From Chloroflexota bacterium (GTDB lineage: Bacteria > Chloroflexota > Anaerolineae > Promineifilales > Promineifilaceae), in assembly GCA_024223125.1 (NCBI GenBank), contig JAAEOP010000171.1:1-32696 (forward strand): 32,696 nt of DNA. The letters are read 5' to 3'. Shown piece by piece: positions 7,777-15,362 of the stretch (its first letter is position 1; each line of letters opens with the position of its first letter). The position numbers and the translations under genes are program-made. A model generated the notes under the pieces. That model searched no databases. It worked only from the letters and a program-made list of their open reading frames with translations, and was not told the DNA's origin.

Positions 7777-7815
7777 CTATCCAATAAATTCAGTAATGAC
7801 CTTGACAATAGCCAT
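7777..7815 (-). pseudogene. Possible remnant of a hydrolase C-terminus
   Basis: On the minus strand this stretch reads MAIVKVITEFIG then a stop. That resembles the C-terminal VAKAITEFITGD of the hydrolase encoded immediately downstream, including a shared 12-base block ACTGAATTTATT. It may be the tail of a duplicated and deleted copy, but it is short enough that chance is possible. Confidence 0.3.
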
Positions 7816-7843
7816 TCCGCATTCCCCAATCCGAATTCCGCAT
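7813..7843. repeat. ATTCC-type repeat
   Basis: CATTCCGCATTCCCCAATCC followed by GAATTCCGCATTC: another copy of the junction repeat family, placed between the third acyl-CoA synthetase stop (7844) and the hydrolase start. Confidence 0.55.
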
Positions 7844-9373
7844 TCAAATTTGAGTATCCTTGTTTTCCCAGTACGGGTCGCGCATGATGCGCTTGAGGGT
7901 TTTGCCGGCAACGCTGCGAGGGAAATCTTCCATAATAATGATGCCGTGTACTTTTTGGAAACGAGCCTCTACTCGTTCGTTGACCCAGTTTATTAGTTCT
8001 TGTTCGCTGATGGAGCCGGGCTGTTGCAAGATGACGGCCGCCATTGGCGTTTCGCCCCATTTGTCATCTGGTACGCCGAAAACGGCCGCTTCACGCACGG
8101 CCGTATGTCGCACAATGATCTCTTCAATATCGCGGGGGTAAACGTTGACGCCGCCGGAGATAATCATATCTTTTTGCCGGTCTACCAAATAAAGGAAACC
8201 TTCTTCATCCACATGGCCTAAATCGCCGGAATAGAGCCAGCCATCCCGAATCGCCTTTTCTGTTAGGTCGGGTCGTTTGTAGTAGCCGGGCATGGTGACG
8301 GGGCCGCGGCCTACAATTTCGCCCACTTCATGCGGATTACACAACTCGCCATTCGGCCGTTCAATTCGCATCTCAAAACCGGGCGGCGGACAGCCAACGG
8401 AAGCCGGTTTGTTGTGAAAATCGGTTTTGTCCAAAATGGTGACAAAGCCTTCCGTCAGGCCATACAATTCATAAAAACGGTCGGGCAGAAGCCGGTCTAA
8501 TTCCTGTTTATGTTCCAGATGCAGCGGTGCGCCCACAGAACAAATCATTTCCAGCGATTGCAATTTGGCCGAGTCAAAGCTGGGCGCATGCAGCATGGCG
8601 ATGATTTGGGAAGGCACCATCATCGTGTGGGTCACTTTCTCGGCGGCGACGGTTTCAATCATCGCCTGGGCGTCGAACTGAGGATGCAGCACAAACGCGC
8701 AGCCCAACCACATGGCCGGCATCAGGGTGAGAAAAGCGCCGTTGAAGACGAGTGAGCCGGTGTGCAGGATGACGCTTTCGGGCGTGAAGCGGTAGCTGAG
8801 GCCAAAGCTGGTGCAATAAGCGGCGCGTATGTCATGGGTGTGGACAATGCCTTTGGGTAAGCCGGTGGTGCCGCTACTGTAGATGATGTTGTAGGGATCA
8901 CGGCCGTTGATTTCTATGGCCGGAGGATTTTTGTCTGAGGCTTGGGCGGTCAGGTCGTGGTAATTTTGGGTGTCGGGTTGGTGGCTGTCGGTGAGGATGA
9001 GGTGGTTGACGGCCGTCAGTTCATCACGTACCTTAGCCAAATGGCGGGTAAAGTCGCTGTTGGTAATAACTACTACGCTGTCAGAATCGTTGATGAGGCG
9101 ACTGAGACCGGTTCCGCGCAACATGGGGCTTAGGGGAACGACAACGGCCCCAATTTTAGCCACCGCCCAAAAGATTTCTAGCTGCTCTAAACAATTGGGC
9201 AAAATAGAGGCGATTTTGTCCCCTTTTTGGATGCCCAGGTCCAGGAACGTATGCGCTAGTTTATTGACACGGCCGTTGAGATCACGGTACGTCAGACGCT
9301 CATCTTTATAAACCAGCGCCAGATGATCAGGACGGTATTGGGCGTTTCGAGGTAACAGAATACCAATATTCAT
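7844..9373 (-). CDS. AMP-dependent acyl-CoA synthetase (ANL superfamily), paralog 3
   Basis: A 509-aa adenylate-forming ligase. Motifs: [12 protein letters not shown] at 164-175, [10 protein letters not shown] at 301-310, Asp384 in [30 protein letters not shown] at 397-413 and Lys491 in [13 protein letters not shown]. It differs from the other two synthetases in the P-loop ([11 protein letters not shown]) and in the region after it, so it likely prefers another acid. It is the first gene of the minus-strand cluster and starts at ATG 9373; I see no clear Shine-Dalgarno or confident promoter in the 90 bases upstream. Confidence 0.91.
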   Translation of the reverse strand: MNIGILLPRNAQYRPDHLALVYKDERLTYRDLNGRVNKLAHTFLDLGIQKGDKIASILPNCLEQLEIFWAVAKIGAVVVPLSPMLRGTGLSRLINDSDSVVVITNSDFTRHLAKVRDELTAVNHLILTDSHQPDTQNYHDLTAQASDKNPPAIEINGRDPYNIIYSSGTTGLPKGIVHTHDIRAAYCTSFGLSYRFTPESVILHTGSLVFNGAFLTLMPAMWLGCAFVLHPQFDAQAMIETVAAEKVTHTMMVPSQIIAMLHAPSFDSAKLQSLEMICSVGAPLHLEHKQELDRLLPDRFYELYGLTEGFVTILDKTDFHNKPASVGCPPPGFEMRIERPNGELCNPHEVGEIVGRGPVTMPGYYKRPDLTEKAIRDGWLYSGDLGHVDEEGFLYLVDRQKDMIISGGVNVYPRDIEEIIVRHTAVREAAVFGVPDDKWGETPMAAVILQQPGSISEQELINWVNERVEARFQKVHGIIIMEDFPRSVAGKTLKRIMRDPYWENKDTQI

Positions 9374-9462
9374 AATTATTGAACTGTGCCAAAATCAGCT
9401 TCTCTTCCAGTTTGAGATTAGGGTACTACAAGGGGGTTACAAAAAAGTTACAACAACAGATA

Positions 9463-9513
9463 CTTCGACAGAGCCTGTCTTGAGCTTGTCGAAAGGCTCA
9501 GTACAGGTTTGAG
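9463..9513. repeat. TTCGACA...TGTCGAA-type dispersed palindromic repeat
   Basis: TTCGACA (9464-9470) pairs with TGTCGAA (9487-9493), and GAGCCT (9471-9476) with AGGCTC (9494-9499). The words TGAGCTTGTCGAAAGGCTCA are typical of a repeat I know from many bacterial genomes. Its right end touches the point where the orphan ORF tail at 9512 begins. Confidence 0.6.
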
Positions 9514-9655
9514 TACCTGGCTCTACTCACTTCTCAACGAGACATTGCCCTCGCTGCACGGGCAGAACCCGGAGCTGCCAATCGAACTGGATGAGGTGAT
9601 TTACCAGGCAACGGCGCTGGGGTTGGACTTCACCCCGGACGGGAAACTGGGTTGA
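9512..9655 (+). pseudogene. Orphan C-terminal ORF fragment, origin unrecognised
   Basis: A 47-codon open frame ends in a TGA at 9653-9655 and has no start codon. The translation runs from STWLYSLLNETLPSLHGQ to EVIYQATALGLDFTPDGKLG. It reads like the C-terminal end of a normal protein and begins abruptly at a dispersed repeat, suggesting a gene truncated by repeat-associated deletion. I do not recognise the family. Confidence 0.35.
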
Positions 9656-9678
9656 TGTTTATTCATAACTGTTTTTGT

Positions 9679-9707
9679 TTGTGCCGCCTGTGTTTCAATG
9701 TTATGAT
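9679..9707 (+). promoter_or_regulatory. Possible sigma70-type promoter for the LysM-SH3 gene
   Basis: TTGTGC (9679-9684), a 17-base spacer, then TATGAT (9702-9707). The -10 is good (5/6) and the -35 weak (3/6). Transcription would begin near 9714, just before the GTG at 9731. Confidence 0.3.
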
Positions 9708-9730
9708 AGTTACATTATGTCGAGATATAA

Positions 9731-10822
9731 GTGGGCCATATCGTTATGATGATCGTAGACCAACTGGTGGTACAGCACCAGACGTTACGCAATAAAGCGG
9801 CCGATACCCCAGAATCAGTAGACATGAATGAAGTCATGGCCCTGATGGACCAGGTGCAGGCGGCCAGCGCCCATGTGGAAAATGTTAAACAGAGGGAACA
9901 GTTGCAGGCCATTTTGTTCCATTGGAATGGGTATGTGCATGTGCAAACGGGGACGCATCCGGGCACACAACTGGCCCCCTTTACGCCAGTTCCCGCAGAT
10001 GGTGAAACAGAGGAACAGGGCACGGCACGTGTAACCACCAGCAGTCCCGATATGGCTCTGCCGCAAGTGCATTGGGCGGTGTGGCTGGTGGCAATTGTGT
10101 TGTTTGTGGGCGGAGCCATCATTGTTATCTGGCCGTTGGTTGCGGGGGGGGATGAAACGGCCGTCAATGAAACCCAACCAGAAGTAACAGCGATGATGGA
10201 AACGGCCGTACCCGCCAATCAAACCGCCCAATCCCTCGCTGCAACCAGTACCCGCGCGATTGAACTGCAAGCAACGGCCGCTGCGGAAGCGTTACAAATC
10301 GGGAGCACAACCCCGCCAGCCCAACCCCAGACAACGCCAGCTTCTACCGGCCCGGTAACATATATTGTCAAACAAGGGGATACACTGTTCAGAATTGCCG
10401 CCCGTTATGGCACGACGGTGAATGAGATTATGAGGCTGAACGGGTTGAGCAGTGAAGGGTTGGCAGTGGGTCAATCGTTGACGCTGCCCAACCCGCCCTT
10501 GACGCCGGAAGCGGGAGGAGAAATAGTGGTTACGGCCGTATCCCCAGATACCCCTATTGCCACCCCCTCCGGCGAACAGTTTGTGGAATTGGTGATACGC
10601 CAAACTGCAACCAGTCTGCACAGCGGTCCCGGTCCCGATTTTAGCGAAATTATGCCTTTGCAGCGGGGTACATTTGCTTTTGCCGTCGGCCGTAACCCTA
10701 GCGGCGACTGGTACCTCATTCAGCTTGAAGATGGCTTTACCCGCGGCTGGCTGCCGACCGTTGCTGTGGGACTGCTTTCCCCCGCTGTGCCGGAGATGAT
10801 TCCGATCATTACGACGCAGTGA
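9731..10822 (+). CDS. Membrane-anchored LysM and SH3-like domain protein
   Basis: A 363-aa protein. Residues 1-112 are soluble and partly helical, one transmembrane segment spans about 115-136, a Thr/Ala/Pro-rich linker runs to about 205, then a LysM domain at 209-253 (VTYIVKQGDTLFRIAARYGT onward) and an SH3b-like domain at about 285-347 (TSLHSGPGPDF, GDWYLIQL, RGWLPTVAV). The likely topology is cytoplasmic N-terminus with LysM and SH3b outside, binding peptidoglycan or another wall glycan. No catalytic domain is visible, so a wall-binding or sensing role is inferred. The start is uncertain: GTG 9731, or ATG 9746/9749; none has a strong ribosome site. The gene converges with the GT39-like gene across a perfect hairpin. 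Confidence 0.8.
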   Translation: MGHIVMMIVDQLVVQHQTLRNKAADTPESVDMNEVMALMDQVQAASAHVENVKQREQLQAILFHWNGYVHVQTGTHPGTQLAPFTPVPADGETEEQGTARVTTSSPDMALPQVHWAVWLVAIVLFVGGAIIVIWPLVAGGDETAVNETQPEVTAMMETAVPANQTAQSLAATSTRAIELQATAAAEALQIGSTTPPAQPQTTPASTGPVTYIVKQGDTLFRIAARYGTTVNEIMRLNGLSSEGLAVGQSLTLPNPPLTPEAGGEIVVTAVSPDTPIATPSGEQFVELVIRQTATSLHSGPGPDFSEIMPLQRGTFAFAVGRNPSGDWYLIQLEDGFTRGWLPTVAVGLLSPAVPEMIPIITTQ

Positions 10823-10830
10823 GCGATATT

Positions 10831-10872
10831 AGTTTGCAGTGTTCAGTTTACGGTCACTGAACACTGCAAACT
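10831..10872. terminator. Bidirectional terminator hairpin between convergent genes
   Basis: A perfect 17-bp inverted repeat: AGTTTGCAGTGTTCAGT at 10831-10847 pairs with ACTGAACACTGCAAACT at 10856-10872, with an 8-base loop. It lies exactly between the two convergent stop codons and is flanked by AT-rich bases. It may also be a member of a CAGTGTTCAGT-type repeat family, since a similar hairpin lies at 14588-14653. Confidence 0.6.
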
Positions 10873-12555
10873 TTAATTAGCACGCCGGTAAACGATGGCT
10901 TGAATATGCAGTTCAGTACGGCCGTCCGCCTTCACTTCTTCCCAGGCAGGCATAGTTAGCAAATGGGTGTCCAGCCAATCTCCCACACTGTACAAAGGAA
11001 TCGTAAATTGATTGCGGCTCATCTCATCATAATCTGTTTCGATAATTTGAGTGTATTCTGGCCAGGCGGCCGTTCCCCAGGGTCCACCTTCCAATACGAC
11101 CACATATTCTGTCTGCTGGGCGGCTAATGATTGCTGCAATGTTTGTAATGTGGCGGGGGAAGCGGCCGTTAACACGGCCGCAGGCATCGTTGCTTCAGGG
11201 ATGGGAACGGCTTGCTGCCCCAACCGCCAGGCTATCGCTTCTGGGCTGAACTGATCCCAATAGTTGAGCATAAAAAAGCGAGAGCCAGGGGGGATTTGCA
11301 TTTGCAGCCAAATCGCCATCTTATTCAACGCTGGATCCGTTTCTATCTCTACTTCCATTACAGACGGGTATTGACGGAAACGGTCGCTCAAGACGACGAT
11401 GCTTTGTAATCCGGCCAAAAGCAGCAGAATTGTGACCATGACAACGGCCGTGCGCCCCCCCTTACCTGTTTCGTCCCAACGGTTTTTGGCTATGTCTAGC
11501 AGATTTGTCAGCATGACGGCCGTGAGCAAATGCAGCGCCGGTACAAATGGGGCAATAAAGCGGTAATTATGTGGATGGTTAACCAGCATAATCAAGCCCA
11601 TCCCCAACAAAAAATAAAGCAGCAGCAAACGGATACCGGGATTGCGCCAATGAACAACAGCCCACGCCAACCCGGCGACGCTGACAAGGGCAAACAAAGG
11701 AGCGGGTACATCATGCAAAGCCAGACTCAACGGGTAAAATTGCAGCCCGTCCAGCGAGAGCCACGGTTCATTGCTGGGCAACGGTTGGGCGTAATCAAAC
11801 ACACCTGCCAATGTGAGCGGATTGGCAATCCACAACAACATCACCAGCGCCAACGGCCCAAAGAGCCACAGCCAGCGTTCTTTAATTTGAGACTGGATTG
11901 CGGAAGTAGACGGCCGACACAAACTCAACTCCATCAACCCGACTGCTCCCAGCGCCACGGCGCCGTAGGTATATTTGGTCAAGATTGTCAGCGCTAGCAG
12001 GAAGCTGACGAGGATAAGACGACCGCGGGACGGCCGTGCCAGCGCCCGCAAATAGACCCATAACAAAAGCAAACTGACCAACAGCCCCGGCGCTTCTAAC
12101 ATCACCAACGCCGATGTAATCAGCAGCGATTGCATGGTCAGTGTTAGCCCGGCGGCAATGAGGCCACTCAACCAGCCATATTGGCGGTCAATTTGTTGGC
12201 CGATAGCGTAAACGAGTAACACAGCCAGGAAAAAGCAAACGGCGCTGAACAACCGAGCTACCAAAATAGTGTCGCCAAAAGCTATAAAGGCCAGCGCTTT
12301 TAGCCAGGCTACTCCTGGGGGGTAAAAATTCTGACGGCCGAAAGCGGCTACAAATTCACTTACCGCTCCCGCTCGCAGCGCCAGAGCCATATCCAGCCCC
12401 CCCAAAGTATGGCTGGCCTCGTCGGAATCAAAAGGATACTGTTGGAAAGTGATAATCTGGCGGGTGATGAAGGTGAACACGGCCGTGTCCAACAATAACA
12501 GTAACAGCCAGCCAATTCTACCACGATAGGTGTATGCTTTCGCCCGCCAATTCAT
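10873..12555 (-). CDS. GT-C fold membrane glycosyltransferase, GT39/ArnT-like
   Basis: A 560-aa protein with about a dozen hydrophobic segments. The N-terminal helix is followed by the acidic loop motif FDSDEASH at about 42-49 and NFYPPGVAWL, the layout of GT39/ArnT-type transferases, where the acidic residues lie in the first outer loop. A soluble region of about 150 residues follows the last helices. It probably moves a sugar from a polyprenyl-phosphate carrier onto a lipid, glycan or protein outside the membrane. It starts at ATG 12555 without a clear ribosome site and is divergent from the 654-aa gene. Family level is good; donor and acceptor are unknown. Confidence 0.75.
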   Translation of the reverse strand: MNWRAKAYTYRGRIGWLLLLLLDTAVFTFITRQIITFQQYPFDSDEASHTLGGLDMALALRAGAVSEFVAAFGRQNFYPPGVAWLKALAFIAFGDTILVARLFSAVCFFLAVLLVYAIGQQIDRQYGWLSGLIAAGLTLTMQSLLITSALVMLEAPGLLVSLLLLWVYLRALARPSRGRLILVSFLLALTILTKYTYGAVALGAVGLMELSLCRPSTSAIQSQIKERWLWLFGPLALVMLLWIANPLTLAGVFDYAQPLPSNEPWLSLDGLQFYPLSLALHDVPAPLFALVSVAGLAWAVVHWRNPGIRLLLLYFLLGMGLIMLVNHPHNYRFIAPFVPALHLLTAVMLTNLLDIAKNRWDETGKGGRTAVVMVTILLLLAGLQSIVVLSDRFRQYPSVMEVEIETDPALNKMAIWLQMQIPPGSRFFMLNYWDQFSPEAIAWRLGQQAVPIPEATMPAAVLTAASPATLQTLQQSLAAQQTEYVVVLEGGPWGTAAWPEYTQIIETDYDEMSRNQFTIPLYSVGDWLDTHLLTMPAWEEVKADGRTELHIQAIVYRRAN

Positions 12556-12607
12556 AGCCGGGGATGATAGCGGGTAAGCCCTCGCTTTTCAAACAGCCCA
12601 CCTTTTG

Positions 12608-12613
12608 TATAAT
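12608..12613 (+). promoter_or_regulatory. Candidate -10 box for a leaderless transcript
   Basis: TATAAT sits nine bases upstream of the ATG at 12622, so initiation 6-8 bases downstream would give an mRNA with almost no leader, and no Shine-Dalgarno is present. No good -35 is visible at 16-18 bases. Confidence 0.3.
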
Positions 12614-12621
12614 CCTTTCTC

Positions 12622-14586
12622 ATGCACCGATTTTTGCGACAACACCAAATGGGGATGACGGCCATAATCACCGCCATCTTTGCCATTGTGCTGTATTGGC
12701 CCATCCTGAACCTGCCTCTTTTCTTTGATGATTTACTGCATATTCGGCTGGTAGAGGGGATGAATTACGCCAATGTCTGGTTGCCTACGGAAACCTTTGG
12801 TTTTTACCGCCCCCTGCTTTTCCTATCCATTCTGCTAACCCGTGACATTTTTGGTTATTATCCCAGCCTGGTTTTACACATCTTGAGTGTCTTGATGCAC
12901 GCCCTCAATGCAGCCCTATTGGTCTGGCTAGTTTGGCGGCTGGGTGGGAGCTGGCCTCGCGCTTTGGCGGCCGGGTTGCTGTTTGCCGCTTATCCATTTG
13001 CCTATCAGGCGGTGGTTGTGGTGGGTAATAATATTTACCCGATTTTGCTTTTGCTCTTTTTATTGGACTGCCATGCTTATTTATTTGCTTTAAGTGGGCG
13101 GAGAGGTTGGTGGGTGGTCACGGCCGTTCTTTTTATCGTTGGCCTGCTCACCCATGAATTATTTGCTTTGTTTGGCGTGTTGGCAGCATTAGCACAGTGG
13201 GCGTACCAGGGGAGATTAGAGATTGGAGATTGGAGATTAAGAAGACCGCTCAATCTCCAATCTCTACTCCCCAATCTCCAAAAATCTCCATATCTCATTT
13301 TTATCTTTTCGGCCGTCCTCTACACCATCGTTTACCAATTTCTACCCACCAGCGGTCCGCCAGCCCCAGTAGGTAATAATGCCCTACTACCCCGTCTGCT
13401 GTACATGATGCAAAGCAGCATTTATCCGTTAGATTGGACGGCCGTGCGTTTCACTACCCTGCGCGCAGACATCATCATTCTTGGCAGCCTGACCTTGCTG
13501 CTGGTTTTATCTGCCTGGGCGGCCCGCAAGCCAGAAAATTGGTGGATATTGCTGCTTGGTTGGGGCTGGTGGCTCACTGCGGCGCTGGTAATCATCGTGA
13601 CACTGCCAACCGATTATGTCATTCACGGTCACCGATTGACGTATTTGGGCAGTGTGGGAGCTGTTATTGTTTGGGCCGTGCTGCTGGATGCGTTGGTTCA
13701 GGTACGGCAGGTGGGGAAGGTGGCCTACACGGCCGTCCTTCTCTTCTTCATCTTCCTCAGCGCCCATTTTGTGCGCGGGCGGCTAGTCGCTTATACAGAT
13801 ATTACTTCCCCGGTAGCCATCTTTGCTGAAGTGTTGGCCGAACGGCCGTTAGACGAAGGCGTCCTGTTTATAAACCTCCCCTCCTGGACAGCCCCGACCC
13901 AAAACAGTTTTGCCACCGGTGTAGAATATGTCGCCCTCATGGGAGAACATCTTTTTGCCGAAGAATTGGTACGGGATAATTTAAACCAGATTCGTCCTGT
14001 TATGGCCGTAGGCATTCCCGAACTCCTCAGCGACCCCGGCTATCCGTATGGTATTCATGACCAGACGGCCGTGGAAACCATCAACACCGATTGGTCTCCG
14101 ACGGGCATCAATATTTTCATTAGCCGCTATCTCGACCAGGGAGTTCAGACCGATTATGCCGGACGGTTACTGCCAAGTAAAGAAGACATTTTTGTGGCAA
14201 AATTTGGAGACTTTGAACTGGTGGACGCCCAGGCTGCATTTTGTGGTAACCAGCTTAATACCGACTTGCTGTGGCAGTTTGCCATCCCGACAACGGAACT
14301 ACTCCCCACATCTTCCGTATTTGTGCAAGCGCTCGATTCTAGCGGCAATCTCATCGCCCAAAGTGATGGCCCACCGCTGAGTCTCTCCCCCACTCGCCTG
14401 GATTTGCCTCCCGATTGGCACATTGCTGATCAGCGTATATTGGAAATCCCTGCTGGAGCGGCCCCAACAACCCTCCTCGTTGGCGTCTACGATTACACAA
14501 CCGGGGAACGCTTCTCTGCGGCCGCCACCACCCAAAACCCGTTGCTGAATAATGCCCTGAGTTTGCCGGTTACATTATGCAATTAA
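12622..14586 (+). CDS. Multi-pass membrane protein, GT-C glycosyltransferase-like
   Basis: A 654-aa protein with about ten hydrophobic helices in residues 1-400 and a soluble C-terminal region. The first outer loop has LFFDDLLHIRLVEGM at about 32-46, with an Asp-Asp pair where GT-C enzymes keep catalytic acids, followed by FYRPLLFLS. Residues 197-222 (GRLEIGDWRL, then NLQSLLPNLQ) are encoded by a GGAGATT-type palindromic repeat and lie in a loop between two helices; the frame is kept. The C-terminus (about 535-654) is beta-rich and contains VFVQALDSSGNLIAQSDGPP, resembling the terminal domains of the 899-, 1392- and 744-aa proteins here. The function is probably surface glycan assembly; the transferase assignment is less certain than for the GT39-like genes. 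Confidence 0.72.
   Translation: MHRFLRQHQMGMTAIITAIFAIVLYWPILNLPLFFDDLLHIRLVEGMNYANVWLPTETFGFYRPLLFLSILLTRDIFGYYPSLVLHILSVLMHALNAALLVWLVWRLGGSWPRALAAGLLFAAYPFAYQAVVVVGNNIYPILLLLFLLDCHAYLFALSGRRGWWVVTAVLFIVGLLTHELFALFGVLAALAQWAYQGRLEIGDWRLRRPLNLQSLLPNLQKSPYLIFIFSAVLYTIVYQFLPTSGPPAPVGNNALLPRLLYMMQSSIYPLDWTAVRFTTLRADIIILGSLTLLLVLSAWAARKPENWWILLLGWGWWLTAALVIIVTLPTDYVIHGHRLTYLGSVGAVIVWAVLLDALVQVRQVGKVAYTAVLLFFIFLSAHFVRGRLVAYTDITSPVAIFAEVLAERPLDEGVLFINLPSWTAPTQNSFATGVEYVALMGEHLFAEELVRDNLNQIRPVMAVGIPELLSDPGYPYGIHDQTAVETINTDWSPTGINIFISRYLDQGVQTDYAGRLLPSKEDIFVAKFGDFELVDAQAAFCGNQLNTDLLWQFAIPTTELLPTSSVFVQALDSSGNLIAQSDGPPLSLSPTRLDLPPDWHIADQRILEIPAGAAPTTLLVGVYDYTTGERFSAAATTQNPLLNNALSLPVTLCN
13209..13290. 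repeat. GGAGATT-type palindromic repeat inserted in frame in a coding gene
   Basis: GGAGATT-type units (13211-13239) are followed by inverse units (CAATCTCCAATCTC and CCAATCTCC, 13251-13279), forming a hairpin inside the 654-aa gene. The translated piece LEIGDWRL...NLQS matches the pieces produced by the copies at 19635-19681 (right half) and 26483-26549 (both halves). Confidence 0.8.
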
Positions 14587-14587
14587 T

Positions 14588-14653
14588 GTTCAGTCGTCAG
14601 TTTTCAGTTGCCAGTCAACTCCAGATTACTAACTGAATCACTGAAAACTGAAC
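14588..14653. terminator. Inverted repeat between convergent genes, probable terminator
   Basis: GTTCAGTCGTCAGTTTTCAG (14588-14607) can pair with CACTGAAAACTGAAC (14639-14653), imperfectly. It lies between the 654-aa gene stop and the HdeD-like gene stop, so it could terminate both. Its CAGTTTTCAGT words suggest another short-unit repeat family. Confidence 0.45.
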
Positions 14654-14657
14654 AGTA

Positions 14658-15239
14658 TCAACCACCTGCCCGGAACTGTTTCAAAGAACGCAGTTCAAAC
14701 CCATCAATAATCATCAAAATGCCGGTGATTCCTCCCCACAATGCCAACAGCGTTACCAGTAGTTCCAATGAAAACAGTGGGGCGGTGAACATAGCTATTG
14801 CCAACAGAATCATGAGCAGCCCAATTAAAATATCGGTAATATGACGGCCGCCGCCATCTTTGGGTTTCAACAGTACACGCATTGCCCCAAAAATCAATAA
14901 GGCTATGGCTACCACTAAAAAGAACCAGCCCGCCAGTGAAGAGGCTGTAAACATTGGCATCAAAATGATAAAGCCACCCACAAAAGAGCTGATCAATCCT
15001 TTCAGGAATGTTCCTAACCGGCCGTCCACATGACGACCCAGAATTGAAAATAAAATATCTACCAAACCATTGAGAACCAAATACCCTCCCAAAAACAGTG
15101 TTACTAACAAAATAGTTCCAATAGGCTTTAAAAATAAAAACAGACTCATAATAATGACAGCCAACCCTTGTAAAATAACAAGCCACCATAATCTTTGCCG
15201 CAACGATGTTACACGGCCGTTTCTCGTTTCCACACTCAT
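14658..15239 (-). CDS. HdeD-like (DUF308) six-helix membrane protein
   Basis: A 193-aa protein made almost entirely of six hydrophobic helices with DUF308/HdeD hallmarks: LWWLVILQGLAVIIMSLFLF near the start, GGYLVLNGLVDILFSI in the middle and LWGGITGILMIIDGFELRSL at the end. HdeD of E. coli is linked to acid resistance; most homologues are uncharacterised. The start ATG 15239 is firmly supported by AGGAGG five bases upstream, one of the best ribosome sites in the window. It is divergent from the M14 peptidase gene; TATAAT on the minus strand at 15319-15324 may be its -10. Confidence 0.85.
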   Translation of the reverse strand: MSVETRNGRVTSLRQRLWWLVILQGLAVIIMSLFLFLKPIGTILLVTLFLGGYLVLNGLVDILFSILGRHVDGRLGTFLKGLISSFVGGFIILMPMFTASSLAGWFFLVVAIALLIFGAMRVLLKPKDGGGRHITDILIGLLMILLAIAMFTAPLFSLELLVTLLALWGGITGILMIIDGFELRSLKQFRAGG

Positions 15240-15362
15240 CTCTACCTCCTGCTTTTACTTGACCAATTAGGGACATTCTAAGACAATGCCCACTATCTTT
15301 AATGGATATTGTGCAAAATTATAACACAAAAGATTGAGTTCTTTACATAAACGAGGCGAGTT
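15240..15362. promoter_or_regulatory. Divergent promoter region of the HdeD-like and M14 peptidase genes
   Basis: An AT-rich 123-bp spacer. The sequence AATTATAACAC holds TATAAC at 15320-15325 on the plus strand and TATAAT at 15319-15324 on the minus strand, so one spot could serve both directions. The -35 boxes are weak in both directions. Confidence 0.35.

Larger units (their letters stand above)
9374..9730. other. 357-bp intergenic region between divergent genes
   Basis: Separates the start of the minus-strand acyl-CoA cluster from the LysM-SH3 gene. It contains a dispersed repeat at 9463-9513, an orphan ORF tail at 9512-9655 and a possible promoter at 9679-9707. Nothing further is recognisable. 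Confidence 0.6.

Noticed and set aside
948..9373. An OleABC-type olefin pathway (thiolase-like enzyme, alpha/beta hydrolase and ANL ligase together)
   Set aside because: The hydrolases have a Ser nucleophile (GHSFGG, SWSLGG) instead of the Asp expected in OleB-type enzymes, there is no OleD-like reductase, and the ligases look like ordinary acyl-CoA synthetases.
11530..11997. 155-codon frame on the plus strand opposite the 560-aa transferase
   Set aside because: Gln/Arg/His-rich composition typical of an antisense shadow of a hydrophobic membrane gene; no start signals or domain.
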